A DNA stretch of 64,000 bases. Source: an uncultured Burkholderiales bacterium (GTDB taxonomy: Bacteria; Pseudomonadota; Gammaproteobacteria; Burkholderiales; Burkholderiaceae_C). The translations under genes and the position numbers were made by a program. The notes under the pieces are model-generated. The model did not search any database, had not been told where the DNA came from, and worked only from the letters and a program-made list of their open reading frames with translations. Location: contig CAMFGY010000008.1 of the NCBI GenBank assembly GCA_945952065.1, forward strand, positions 1-64,000, written 5' to 3'. Of the stretch, positions 29,175 to 37,012 are shown in pieces (positions within the stretch are counted from its first letter, which is position 1; each line of letters starts with the position of its first letter).

Positions 29175-30074
29175 ATGAAGCTGGATCTTGAATCACTGGC
29201 CGCCCTGGACGCCGTCATCCGCCTGGGCAGCTTTGCGCGGGCCGCTGAGTCTTTGCACAAAGTCAGCTCGGCGCTCAGCTATCAAATCAAAAAGCTGGAG
29301 GAGCAGCTCGGCCTGACCCTGGTGGACCGCAGTGCCTACCGGGTGCGCCTGACGCCGGCCGGCGAGGCGGTGTTGGCCGAGGGGCGGCGGCTGCTGCGCC
29401 AGGCCCATCAGGTGGAAGCCCTGGCCCAGCAGCTGGCCACGGGTTGGGAGGCCAAGCTCTTGGTGGTGGTCGATGGCATCTTGCCCTTGGCCGCCACGCT
29501 CAAGGCCCTCAAGCAATTGGCCGACGAGGGCGTGCCCACCCGGGTGCAGCTGAAGATCGAGTTCCTCGGTGGGGTGCAGTACCGCTTCGAAAAAGAGCAG
29601 GCCGACCTGATGCTGGTGAAGGCCTATCAGCCGTCCAGCCAGCTGTTGGCGCAGGCGCAAAGCGAGATCGAATGTGTGCTGTGCGTGTCGCCCGAGCATG
29701 CCTTGGCCCGGCGGCCTGGGCCCTTGAGTCTGGATGATTTGCAAGCCCATGTGGAGTTGAGCGTGCAAGACAGCAGCGACCGCAGCGCCGGCCTGGGCGG
29801 CGCCGCTGTGGAGCACCAAATGTTTGGCGGCGAGCGGGTGTTTTATTTGTCCGGCTTTGTGGCCAAGCGCCAAGCTTTGTTGATGGGCATGGGTTTTGGT
29901 TGGATGCCGCGCTATTTGGTCGATGATGCGCTGGCTTCGGGCCAGTTGCTGGAGCTGCCGTTCGAGGGCGGTTCACGGTTTCGCTTCACACCCTGGCTGG
30001 TACAGCGGCTGGATCGCCCGCCCGGGCGGGCCGGGCGCCGTTTGATTGAGTTGTTGACCGATGCGGCGGCATGA
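29175..30074 (+). CDS. LysR-family regulator, likely of hppD
   Basis: 299 aa from ATG 29175. The N-terminal HTH is LESLAALDAVIRLGSFARAA followed by SSALSYQIKKLEEQLGLTLVDR. The effector domain runs from about 90 to 295 (LLVVVDGILPLAATLKAL, ADLMLVKAYQPSS). Divergent from hppD with a short shared promoter region, the classical arrangement of a LysR regulator and its target. The effector might be 4-hydroxyphenylpyruvate or a related aromatic acid; this is inference. Confidence 0.93.
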   Translation: MKLDLESLAALDAVIRLGSFARAAESLHKVSSALSYQIKKLEEQLGLTLVDRSAYRVRLTPAGEAVLAEGRRLLRQAHQVEALAQQLATGWEAKLLVVVDGILPLAATLKALKQLADEGVPTRVQLKIEFLGGVQYRFEKEQADLMLVKAYQPSSQLLAQAQSEIECVLCVSPEHALARRPGPLSLDDLQAHVELSVQDSSDRSAGLGGAAVEHQMFGGERVFYLSGFVAKRQALLMGMGFGWMPRYLVDDALASGQLLELPFEGGSRFRFTPWLVQRLDRPPGRAGRRLIELLTDAAA

Positions 30075-30108
30075 AGCAAGCCTTGTGGCTTGAGATCGGG
30101 AGGGTTAG

Positions 30109-30501
30109 GTGATTTCACACATTCATTTGGGCGTGAAGGATTTCGGCGCCGCGTTTGATTTCTATGCGGGCGTGATGGAGGCCTTGGGCCATGCGCTGCG
30201 TTTTCGAGACGAGGCCAAGCCCTGGGCCGCTTGGCAGGCGCCGGGCCAAGCGCGGCCGCTGTTCTTGATCGGCCACCCATTTGACGGCGCGCCCGCCACA
30301 GCGGGCAACGGCAGCATGGTGGCTTTGTTGGCCAGCAATCGATCGCAAGTGGACCTCTGCCATGCACGCGCCTTGGCCGCAGGCGGGCGCTGCGAGGGCA
30401 AGCCCGGCTTGCGGCCGCACTATCACGCGGACTATTACGGCGCTTATTTCCGCGATCTTGATGGCAACAAAATCGGCGTCTGTTGTCATCAGCCCGAGTG
30501 A
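30109..30501 (+). CDS. Small VOC-family protein
   Basis: 130 aa from GTG 30109, preceded by GGGAGGG. It is a single VOC domain: SHIHLGVKDFGAAFDFYAGVMEALGH, FLIGHPFDGAP, RPHYHADYYGAYFRDLDGNKIGVCCHQPE. Proteins of this kind are usually annotated as glyoxalase/bleomycin-resistance-like without known substrate. It follows the LysR gene by 34 bp and could be co-transcribed. Confidence 0.85.
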   Translation: MISHIHLGVKDFGAAFDFYAGVMEALGHALRFRDEAKPWAAWQAPGQARPLFLIGHPFDGAPATAGNGSMVALLASNRSQVDLCHARALAAGGRCEGKPGLRPHYHADYYGAYFRDLDGNKIGVCCHQPE

Positions 30502-30527
30502 GCGCAGGCTCCGGCCGGAGGCGTCTC

Positions 30528-31277
30528 TCAGGGCTTGGCCTCGTGCTCGGGCGGTGACTCGTAGTGCTGCAGCACCTCGGCCTGGGCTTGCTGAATGAAT
30601 TTCTGCTGTTCAAGCTCTTGCAGCACACGGGTCAGGCGCCCATGCAGGTCGAGGTGGCGCTTGTGCAGATAGTGGTAGACCGGAAAACTGGCCAGCGCCG
30701 GGCTGGCCATGTGGATGCCGCTGAGCTTCAAGGCGCGCAGCGCGGCCAGGCCTGAAATCCGGTTGGACAAAACCATGTCGCTGCGATCACGTTCGAGCTT
30801 GCTGAACGCCTGGCGCAAGGTGGCCACGGTTTCAAACTGCATGCCCGCCGTGTTGTCCTCAATGATCTTGATGCCCTTGATGAAATCGAAGCGAAAGGGG
30901 CGCAAGCTCTCCCAGCCCTGTGTCAGCTTGAGTCCGGGCATCTTGCTGAAAGCCACGATCTCATAACGCATCAAAGCCACGGGCACCATCATGAGCTGCG
31001 GGTAAACCTTGTCCAGGCCGGCTTTGCGATAAAGCTCGCCATCGGTCTGGCCGGTGTTGGCGCTCAGCAGCTAGCGCTCACCGGGCATCTTGACCACTTC
31101 CAGTTGCAGATTCAGTCGCGCGTAGGCTTCGTGCAAGATGCGGCTGGCGATCCAGGTGGCGGGATCTTCTTCCAGCAGTGTGGAGATGCGCATCACCGCA
31201 GGCGTTAGTGCCCAGCCGGGCCGGGTGAACCCCGCTCCTGCACCGAGCGCAACGAGCACGCCTCTTCGTCTCATCAA
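30528..31277 (-). pseudogene. Family-3 solute-binding protein gene broken by an amber codon
   Basis: From ATG 31277 the minus strand encodes a signal (MMRRRGVLVALGAGAGFTRPGWA) and RISTLLEEDPATWIASRILHEA..., stops at TAG (31071-31073) after KMPGER, and continues in the same frame with LLSANTGQTDGELYRKAGLDKVYPQLMMVPVALM to a stop at 30528. Both parts match one binding protein of about 249 aa of the sort found at 35260-36006. One base change explains the break; there is no frameshift. The downstream part has remained open, so the lesion is recent, or a sequencing error. Confidence 0.85.
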
Positions 31278-31615
31278 AACAGCCTTTTGCTTGGTTTCAA
31301 CCCGACGCAGTGGCCCTGCTCGGTCACTGCGTTTGAAGTATCACGCAAAGCACCGCTGGGGTCTCAGTTTTAGCGGGCTGGCGAAGGTGCAGCCCTCGTC
31401 CTTCCGTATGAAAGGGCAGGAGAGCAGGGGGCTGTTTTGTGGGGAATTCCTCACAAAGTCGCAGCTTTGCAGCCGGCCTAGGGTTGACGCGCGTAGGCAG
31501 TGGCCGATAGCCCGGGTACAAGCGTGGCCAGGGAGAAGAGCGCAAGAGCAACAAGCCCACGAAGGCGCGGCCCAAGTGCTGGCCCGGGGCGAGAACAATA
31601 CTGAGGAGACTGGCT
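31278..31615. other. Gene-free 338-bp spacer
   Basis: Between the pseudogene start and the small TTG-start gene no open frame has gene-like features. It should contain the promoters of both divergent genes. I see no clear hairpin or operator. Confidence 0.45.
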
Positions 31616-31900
31616 TTGAACGATGTGCAAACGCATCCACACCCGCAGCATGCCCAGGCTGCGGTCGCGCGTGCTGTGTCACGTGCGCTGTTCCTGGTGC
31701 CGCATTTGGAGCGCGCCGTGGTCGTCACCGAAGCCGATGGTTCGGTGCATGTGCGGGGCGACAGCCGCAAGCTCGAAGCTTCGATTGGCGTGGACCTGCA
31801 GCCGCAATACATCGGTGCGCTCTGCCAGCGCCTGCAGCAATTGGGCGTGCGCGTGTTTGCCTCCGAGACCGAATACGCCCAAGCTCTGGCTCAGCGCTAA
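31616..31900 (+). CDS. Small hypothetical protein with TTG start (94 aa)
   Basis: TTG 31616 has GAGGAG about eight bases upstream; no in-frame ATG is as good. The product, beginning MNDVQTHPHPQHAQAAVARAV, contains a beta-hairpin-like ERAVVVTEADGSVHVRGDSRKLEASIGVDL and a final helix LQQLGVRVFASETEYAQALAQR. No signal peptide or membrane helix. I do not recognise the family. Its last four bases overlap the 3' end of the convergent kinase-like gene. Confidence 0.6.
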   Translation: MNDVQTHPHPQHAQAAVARAVSRALFLVPHLERAVVVTEADGSVHVRGDSRKLEASIGVDLQPQYIGALCQRLQQLGVRVFASETEYAQALAQR

Positions 31901-33042
31901 GGCTGGGCCTTGATCGAGTGCATGTTGCTGCCCTCGCGGCAGAGCAAGGATTCGATCTCGTCTTTCGGATAAGGCAAAGCGCGGCTGCTTTCATGCAGCG
32001 CTTGGAAAAAACGCTGCGTGCGCAGGGCGAGCGGGGCGAGGGCTTGTACACAGTCGGCCACTTCGTCCGGCAAGGTGGGCAGCAAGTCGCGGGCGAGTCG
32101 GCCATGCGTCAGGGCCTCAAGCAGGTTCAAACGCTCCGCCAATGGGGTGTTGGCAGGCAGATGGGTTTTGAGCAAGAACATCACCCATTTGCAGCGCAGA
32201 TAGGCCGCGTCCAGCGAGGCATGGGTGTGCAAATAGGCTTGCTCCTGGGGCGTCAGGTCGAAACGTGACGACAAGGCCAAACCAAAGTCGGCAAAGAAAA
32301 TGTCTTGGCCATCGGTGAGCAAATTGCCATGGTGGGCATCACCATGCAGCAGGCCCAGGGCCTGAAGCTTGGGCAACTCGTGCTGCCAACAACGCGTCAT
32401 CAGGCTTTGCGCGGCGCGCAAGGCCTGCGGCCCCTTAGCGCATTGCTGATGCAACCAGTCTGACAGCGTGTAGGGCAGATGCTCCATCACGATCAGCAGG
32501 CTGGCCGAGGCTTCGTTCAAGGCGCGCAATCGTGCCGCCATGGGCCCGCCCTCCGGGGGCTCGTGCCAATAGGCGCTCATGGCGGCCACATCGCTGAGCT
32601 CAGCAGGGAGCGGGGCTGCATTCGCGGCGCTGGCGCCGGGCAGCTCGCGCCAGTGGTACATCAATGGCACTGCTTGGAGCTGGCCCGCGAACACGGCGGC
32701 ATTGACCATTTGGTGCACGGCCAATTCGCGCCACGCGCCCAAGCCGGGTGAGCCCACATTGCGATGGCAAAAAGCCGGCAGCCCAAAGAGATTGGCGGTG
32801 GAAAAGCGATGTTCGGGGCGGCGCTCCAAATCAGTCAGCCGCACCCGCTTGGCGAACACCCAACTGCCGGCAATTTCAAAGCGCAGCGTGCTGCCGCCGA
32901 TGCCGCAGCCTAGGGCTTGTGCGCCTTCGACTCGTGCAGCGAGTTGGGCGTCGCTGAGCAAAGCCAGCGCGCTGGAAACTTGAGCAAAGCGTTGCAGGCG
33001 TTGGCTGGGTGTGGAACAAAGCGTCATGGTGATGGTGAGCAT
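31897..33042 (-). CDS. Kinase-like (APH/protein-kinase fold) protein
   Basis: 381 aa. The C-lobe has the phosphotransferase signature LLHGDAHHGNLLTDGQDIFFADFGLALS, a catalytic HGDxxxxN loop and a DFG metal site. Upstream, SLLIVMEHLPYTLSDWL resembles a hinge region. The N-lobe glycine loop may be LGCGIGGSTLRFEIAGSWVFAKRV, with Lys as the ATP anchor. Substrate unknown: small molecule or protein. ATG 33042 and ATG 33027 are both possible; neither has a strong Shine-Dalgarno. Divergent from the M13 peptidase with 143 bp between. Confidence 0.8.
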   Translation of the reverse strand: MLTITMTLCSTPSQRLQRFAQVSSALALLSDAQLAARVEGAQALGCGIGGSTLRFEIAGSWVFAKRVRLTDLERRPEHRFSTANLFGLPAFCHRNVGSPGLGAWRELAVHQMVNAAVFAGQLQAVPLMYHWRELPGASAANAAPLPAELSDVAAMSAYWHEPPEGGPMAARLRALNEASASLLIVMEHLPYTLSDWLHQQCAKGPQALRAAQSLMTRCWQHELPKLQALGLLHGDAHHGNLLTDGQDIFFADFGLALSSRFDLTPQEQAYLHTHASLDAAYLRCKWVMFLLKTHLPANTPLAERLNLLEALTHGRLARDLLPTLPDEVADCVQALAPLALRTQRFFQALHESSRALPYPKDEIESLLCREGSNMHSIKAQP

Positions 33043-33185
33043 AGGCTGGTTGTGAGCCCTGCGGAGGGAGCTGGGGGTGGCGTCAAAAAAATCCAGTGCC
33101 GTGGGGCAAATTCAAGTCCAAAGCAGGGACACTGCGGGGCTTGATGAGGCGCCAAGCGCCCAGCTCCACGTCTTGATTGCAAACC

Positions 33186-35231
33186 ATGAATACAGTTTTT
33201 CGATCTCCTTTGGGCCGCCTGACCCTGGTCTTGCAAGCAGCCTTGTTGGCAACGGCTGCGCAAGCGCAGCTCGCCTCCGGTCTGGATGTCTCGGGCTTTG
33301 ATGCCGCGGTTCGGCCGCAAGACGATTTGTTTCGCGCGGTCAATGGCGCTTGGTTGAAGCGTTATGAGCTGCCGGCCGACAAGGCGCGCTATGGCAGTTT
33401 CAATGAGCTGCGTGATCGCTCGGACGAGCGGGTGCGCGCCATTGTCGAGGAATTGGTCGCGCGTCCCGATGCGCGGCGCCCGGTGATTGGCAGCTTGGAA
33501 CAAAAGGTGGCTGACTATTACGCGGCCTTTTTAGACACCGACGCCATTGACAAAGCGGGGCTGGCGCCCATCCAGCCCGCCTTGGCGCGCATTGACGCCA
33601 TCAGCAGCTTGGCAGACTTGGCCCAGTGGCAGGGGGGCATGCAAGGGCGGTTTTCTTTGCCCATCAATTTGAATGTGTCGCCGGATGTTTTGCAGCCCAC
33701 CGTCAATCGGGTGTCGGCCAACCAAGGCGGCCTGGGTTTGCCCGACCGCGACTATTACCTCAAGACCGAGGATGCGCGTCTGGCCAAGGCCTTGAAGGCC
33801 TATGAACAGTACCTGGAGGCATTGGCGCGCTTGAGTGGGGAGGCCGAACCGGCGCAGGCGGCGCGTCGCGTTGTGGCCCTGGAGACAGCGCTTGCGCAAG
33901 CGCATTGGGAGCGGGTGAAACTGCGCAACCCGAAACTGCGCAGCAACCCCATGGCGGTGACCGAGTTGCAGGAACAAGCCCCAGGCTTTGATTGGGCCGT
34001 GCTGCTGCAATCGGCGGGCCTGGGCGCTCAGACCCGTTTGAATGTGGGGCAACCCAGCACGGCCACCGCAGTGGCACGCTTGTATGCCGACTTGCCGCTG
34101 GCCGACTGGAAGCTTTATTTCAAGCTGCGCACTTTGGATGAAGCAGCACTGAGCCTGCCCAAAGCCTTCCGCGAGGCCCGCTTTGCTTTGCGCGATCAGA
34201 GCTTGACGGGCACCCAGGTGGAGATGCCCCGCTGGCAGCGCAGCATCGCAGAGCTGAACGCTGCGCTGGGCGAAGGGGTGGGGCAACTCTATGTGGCCCA
34301 GCATTTCTCGCCGGCCCATAAGGCCCGCATGCAAAGCTTGGTGGACAACCTGCTGGCGGCTTACCGCGAGTCGATCGAAGGCTTGGACTGGATGAGCGCA
34401 GCCACCAAGGCCGAGGCTCAACTCAAGCTGTCCAAGTTCATCAGCAAGATTGGATACCCCGAGGTCTGGCGCGATTACAGCGCACTCAAGGTCTTGCGCG
34501 CCGACCCGATTGGCAATGCCGAGCGCGCCGCTGCTTACCGTTGGCAGCGCCAAGTCGCCCGCGTGGGCAAGCCGGTGGACCGCAAGGAGTGGAGCATGAC
34601 GCCGCAAACCGTCAATGCCTCTTACAGCCCAACGCTCAATGCCATCACCTTTCCCGCAGCCATTTTGCAGCCGCCGTTTTTCGATATGGCTGCCGACGAC
34701 GCCGTCAACTATGGCGCGATTGGCGCGGTCATCGGCCATGAAATCAGCCACGGCTTTGACGACAGCGGCAGTCAATACGATGGCGACGGTGCGTTGCGCA
34801 ATTGGTGGAGCGCCGCTGACCGCAAGGCCTTTGAAGCCATCGCAGATAAGCTGGTGGCCCAGTACAACGGCTACTCCCCGATTGCCGGCAAAACCGTCAA
34901 TGGTCGTTTGACCTTGGGCGAGAACATTGCCGACCTGTCTGGGCTGCAGATCGCCTACAAGGCGTACCGGCGCTCATTGCAGGGCAAGCCTTCGGCCACG
35001 CTGGCGGGCCTGAGCGGCGAGCAGCGCTTTTACTACGGCTTTGCCCAGGTTTGGCGCGGCAAAGCGCGCGAAGAGTGGGTGCTGCAACAGCTGGTCTCAG
35101 ACCCGCATTCGCCCTCGGAGTTCCGCGCCAACGGCACGCCGATCAACCATGACGGCTTTCATGAAGCTTTTGGCACCCAGCCCGGCGACAAGATGTTCAA
35201 GCCGGTGGAGCAGCGGATCAGGATTTGGTGA
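33186..35231 (+). CDS. M13-family zinc metallopeptidase (neprilysin-like)
   Basis: 681 aa, with a Sec signal (about 1-28, ending AAQAQL) for export to the periplasm or beyond. The zinc motif is HEISH (518-522) in GAVIGHEISHGFDDSGSQYDGDG; the third ligand is Glu579 in GENIADLSGLQIAY. The substrate-binding VNASYSPTLNAITFPAAILQPPFFD is typical. The C-terminus ends KPVEQRIRIW, like other bacterial M13 enzymes ending in a short aromatic tail. It cleaves peptides. No gene partner is nearby. Confidence 0.95.
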   Translation: MNTVFRSPLGRLTLVLQAALLATAAQAQLASGLDVSGFDAAVRPQDDLFRAVNGAWLKRYELPADKARYGSFNELRDRSDERVRAIVEELVARPDARRPVIGSLEQKVADYYAAFLDTDAIDKAGLAPIQPALARIDAISSLADLAQWQGGMQGRFSLPINLNVSPDVLQPTVNRVSANQGGLGLPDRDYYLKTEDARLAKALKAYEQYLEALARLSGEAEPAQAARRVVALETALAQAHWERVKLRNPKLRSNPMAVTELQEQAPGFDWAVLLQSAGLGAQTRLNVGQPSTATAVARLYADLPLADWKLYFKLRTLDEAALSLPKAFREARFALRDQSLTGTQVEMPRWQRSIAELNAALGEGVGQLYVAQHFSPAHKARMQSLVDNLLAAYRESIEGLDWMSAATKAEAQLKLSKFISKIGYPEVWRDYSALKVLRADPIGNAERAAAYRWQRQVARVGKPVDRKEWSMTPQTVNASYSPTLNAITFPAAILQPPFFDMAADDAVNYGAIGAVIGHEISHGFDDSGSQYDGDGALRNWWSAADRKAFEAIADKLVAQYNGYSPIAGKTVNGRLTLGENIADLSGLQIAYKAYRRSLQGKPSATLAGLSGEQRFYYGFAQVWRGKAREEWVLQQLVSDPHSPSEFRANGTPINHDGFHEAFGTQPGDKMFKPVEQRIRIW

Positions 35232-35233
35232 GT

Positions 35234-35257
35234 GCCCAGCGCGCTGGGCGCTTTTTC
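35234..35257. terminator. Terminator between convergent genes
   Basis: A 16-base perfect palindrome, GCCCAGCGCGCTGGGC (35234-35249), is followed by GCTTTTT on the plus strand, right behind the M13 peptidase stop and just before the stop of the minus-strand binding-protein gene. Confidence 0.8.
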
Positions 35258-35259
35258 CG

Positions 35260-36006
35260 TCAGGGTTGGCGGAGCTTTTCGAACAGGCCTTCGCGCTTCA
35301 TCTCGCGCAACACCGGGGCGAGCTTTTTGGCCAAGTCGGCATGCCTGTTGTGTAAGAACGCGTGGTGAGAGGTGAAGGCCATCTCTCCGGCTTTGTAAAT
35401 GCCGCCATAGGTCTGCGGCTCTTTCTTGCGCAAATGCCTCAAGGCCTCTTCGATGAGCGGCTCAAAGTCCACATAAAACTCGGCGCGGCCCAAGATCAAC
35501 AGATGCAGCGCTTGCTCGGGGCGCTCCACATAGGTCAGGCGTTCACGGGGCACCATCTGGGAGAGGGCCTCCACCGATTTGCCCACCCCCCGTCGGCTCA
35601 CCACACCGTGCTCGGAGGCCTGCAAGCCCTCCCAGCCCTGCAAGACCATATTGGGCCGGGCAGCATAGGCGCTGTAGGCTTCGCGATTGGTGGGCTCTTC
35701 GACCCGAACCAAATTGGGGTGATCAAGGTTGAAGTCATGGTTGCGTTCGACCTGCCCGTCCACCTCACCGCGGTCGCCCATGACGATGGCGCGTTGCGAG
35801 GGATAGCCCACCAAGATGAACTCATAGCCAAGCCGCCGGAAGGCCTCGTTGTAGACCCGACCCAACCATTGGCCATAGGCCGATTCGACAAATTTTTCTC
35901 CGCCGGTCAGCGTGATGCTGGGCGTGGCGGAGGCGTTGTTGGCGGCGAGCAGGCTGCAGAGCAAGAGCTTGCACAAGGCTGATGGGACCCAGGCCAATGT
36001 CCTCAT
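35260..36006 (-). CDS. Orphan family-3 periplasmic binding protein
   Basis: 248 aa from ATG 36006, which has TGGGGA seven bases upstream (an in-frame TTG lies at 36021). A signal peptide ends near NNASATPS. The body has ITLTGGEKFVESAYGQWLGRVYNEAFRRLGYEF, EVDGQVERNHDFN, and FYVDFEPLIEEALRH. These orphan proteins are SBP_bac_3-like but lack the strong amino acid-binding signature. No permease or ATPase gene nearby. It resembles the pseudogene at 30528-31277 in organisation. Confidence 0.85.
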   Translation of the reverse strand: MRTLAWVPSALCKLLLCSLLAANNASATPSITLTGGEKFVESAYGQWLGRVYNEAFRRLGYEFILVGYPSQRAIVMGDRGEVDGQVERNHDFNLDHPNLVRVEEPTNREAYSAYAARPNMVLQGWEGLQASEHGVVSRRGVGKSVEALSQMVPRERLTYVERPEQALHLLILGRAEFYVDFEPLIEEALRHLRKKEPQTYGGIYKAGEMAFTSHHAFLHNRHADLAKKLAPVLREMKREGLFEKLRQP

Positions 36007-36130
36007 GGATTCAATCCCCAACGGCGGCGCGATGCTGGCGCGCTTTGTTTTGTGTGGCTGCGCATGAGGCTCAGCCGCTGCAGGCCAGTATCGCCCAGGC
36101 TTGGGGCGCCATCAAGGCCGTGCGCTTGTC

Positions 36131-36961
36131 TTATTGGTAGCTGCGCAAGATGCGCTCGATCTGACCCGATTTCTGCAGGGCATCCATGGCGCGTTGAAGG
36201 CGGCTGACGATTTCAGCGCTCAGTTCCTTGCGGGCATAGATCACATAACTCTTTTCATTGACGGCAAAGGGTGTGTCGAAAAGGCTGCTGTCCAGCCCCG
36301 GCTGTTTGAGTGCGTAGGCGAGCAGATAGTCGGAGGAAATCACCGCGTCCAAACGGTCCAGTGCCAGCATGCGCACCCCTTGGAAGGGGTCGGTGAGGCC
36401 GTATTTGCGGATGCTGTCGTCGTTGTTGATGCTGTCGTCGTAAAAGGCGCCACGCGCCACGCCCAAGAGCTTGCCCTTGAGTTGGGCCACGCTGCGGATC
36501 TCCGCCGACTTCTTGGCGATCACCACAAACTTGAAGCCATGCATGGGCCGCACCCGCGTGGCCAGGGCTTCGAGCTCGGGCCCTTCCACGCCGACCACCA
36601 CATCGGCGCTGCCGTCCTTCAGCCCAAGCGCCAGCCGCACATACAGGGCGGAATTCATGCTCATGGGCAAGTCGGCTTGGCGCGACAAAGCGTGCATGAT
36701 TTCGTGGTGAAGGCCCGGGCGCTGTTGCGGATCCCCATGCAAGGTGTAGGGCGCCACATCGTTGAGCAAGACGCGCAGCGGCGCAGGCGCTGATGGCGCT
36801 GTTGGCGCTGGCGCGGGCAAGGTTTGCGCCAGTCCTGGCAGCGCGTGCAGGCCCATCAGGCTGAGCAGGGCTTGGCAGCACAGACGACGCAAACAGGCTT
36901 CAGGTGGCCTTATCAAATCACTTGGGCTTCGCGGTGCGGACGGTGAAAAAACGCGCGGCAT
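36131..36961 (-). CDS. Orphan family-3 periplasmic binding protein
   Basis: 276 aa if ATG 36961 is the start; the true start may be internal, since the hydrophobic signal (CCQALLSLMGLHALPGLAQ) begins about residue 28. A Pro/Ala-rich spacer follows, then APLRVLLNDVAPYTLHGDPQQRPGLHHEIMHAL, GSADVVVGVEGPELEAL, and LDRLDAVISSDYLLAYAL. SBP_bac_3-like fold. It lies 125 bp from another orphan binding protein in the same direction. No transporter is adjacent. A ligand cannot be named. Confidence 0.83.
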   Translation of the reverse strand: MPRVFSPSAPRSPSDLIRPPEACLRRLCCQALLSLMGLHALPGLAQTLPAPAPTAPSAPAPLRVLLNDVAPYTLHGDPQQRPGLHHEIMHALSRQADLPMSMNSALYVRLALGLKDGSADVVVGVEGPELEALATRVRPMHGFKFVVIAKKSAEIRSVAQLKGKLLGVARGAFYDDSINNDDSIRKYGLTDPFQGVRMLALDRLDAVISSDYLLAYALKQPGLDSSLFDTPFAVNEKSYVIYARKELSAEIVSRLQRAMDALQKSGQIERILRSYQ

Positions 36962-37012
36962 GGCGGCAGTTTAACGAGCGCCACCAGCACCGCCGGCGCC
37001 ATGGTGCTGCGG

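Noticed and set aside
31071-31073. Recoded amber codon (pyrrolysine or programmed readthrough)
   Set aside because: No pyrrolysine machinery is expected in this group and no readthrough element is seen. A point mutation or sequencing error is simpler.
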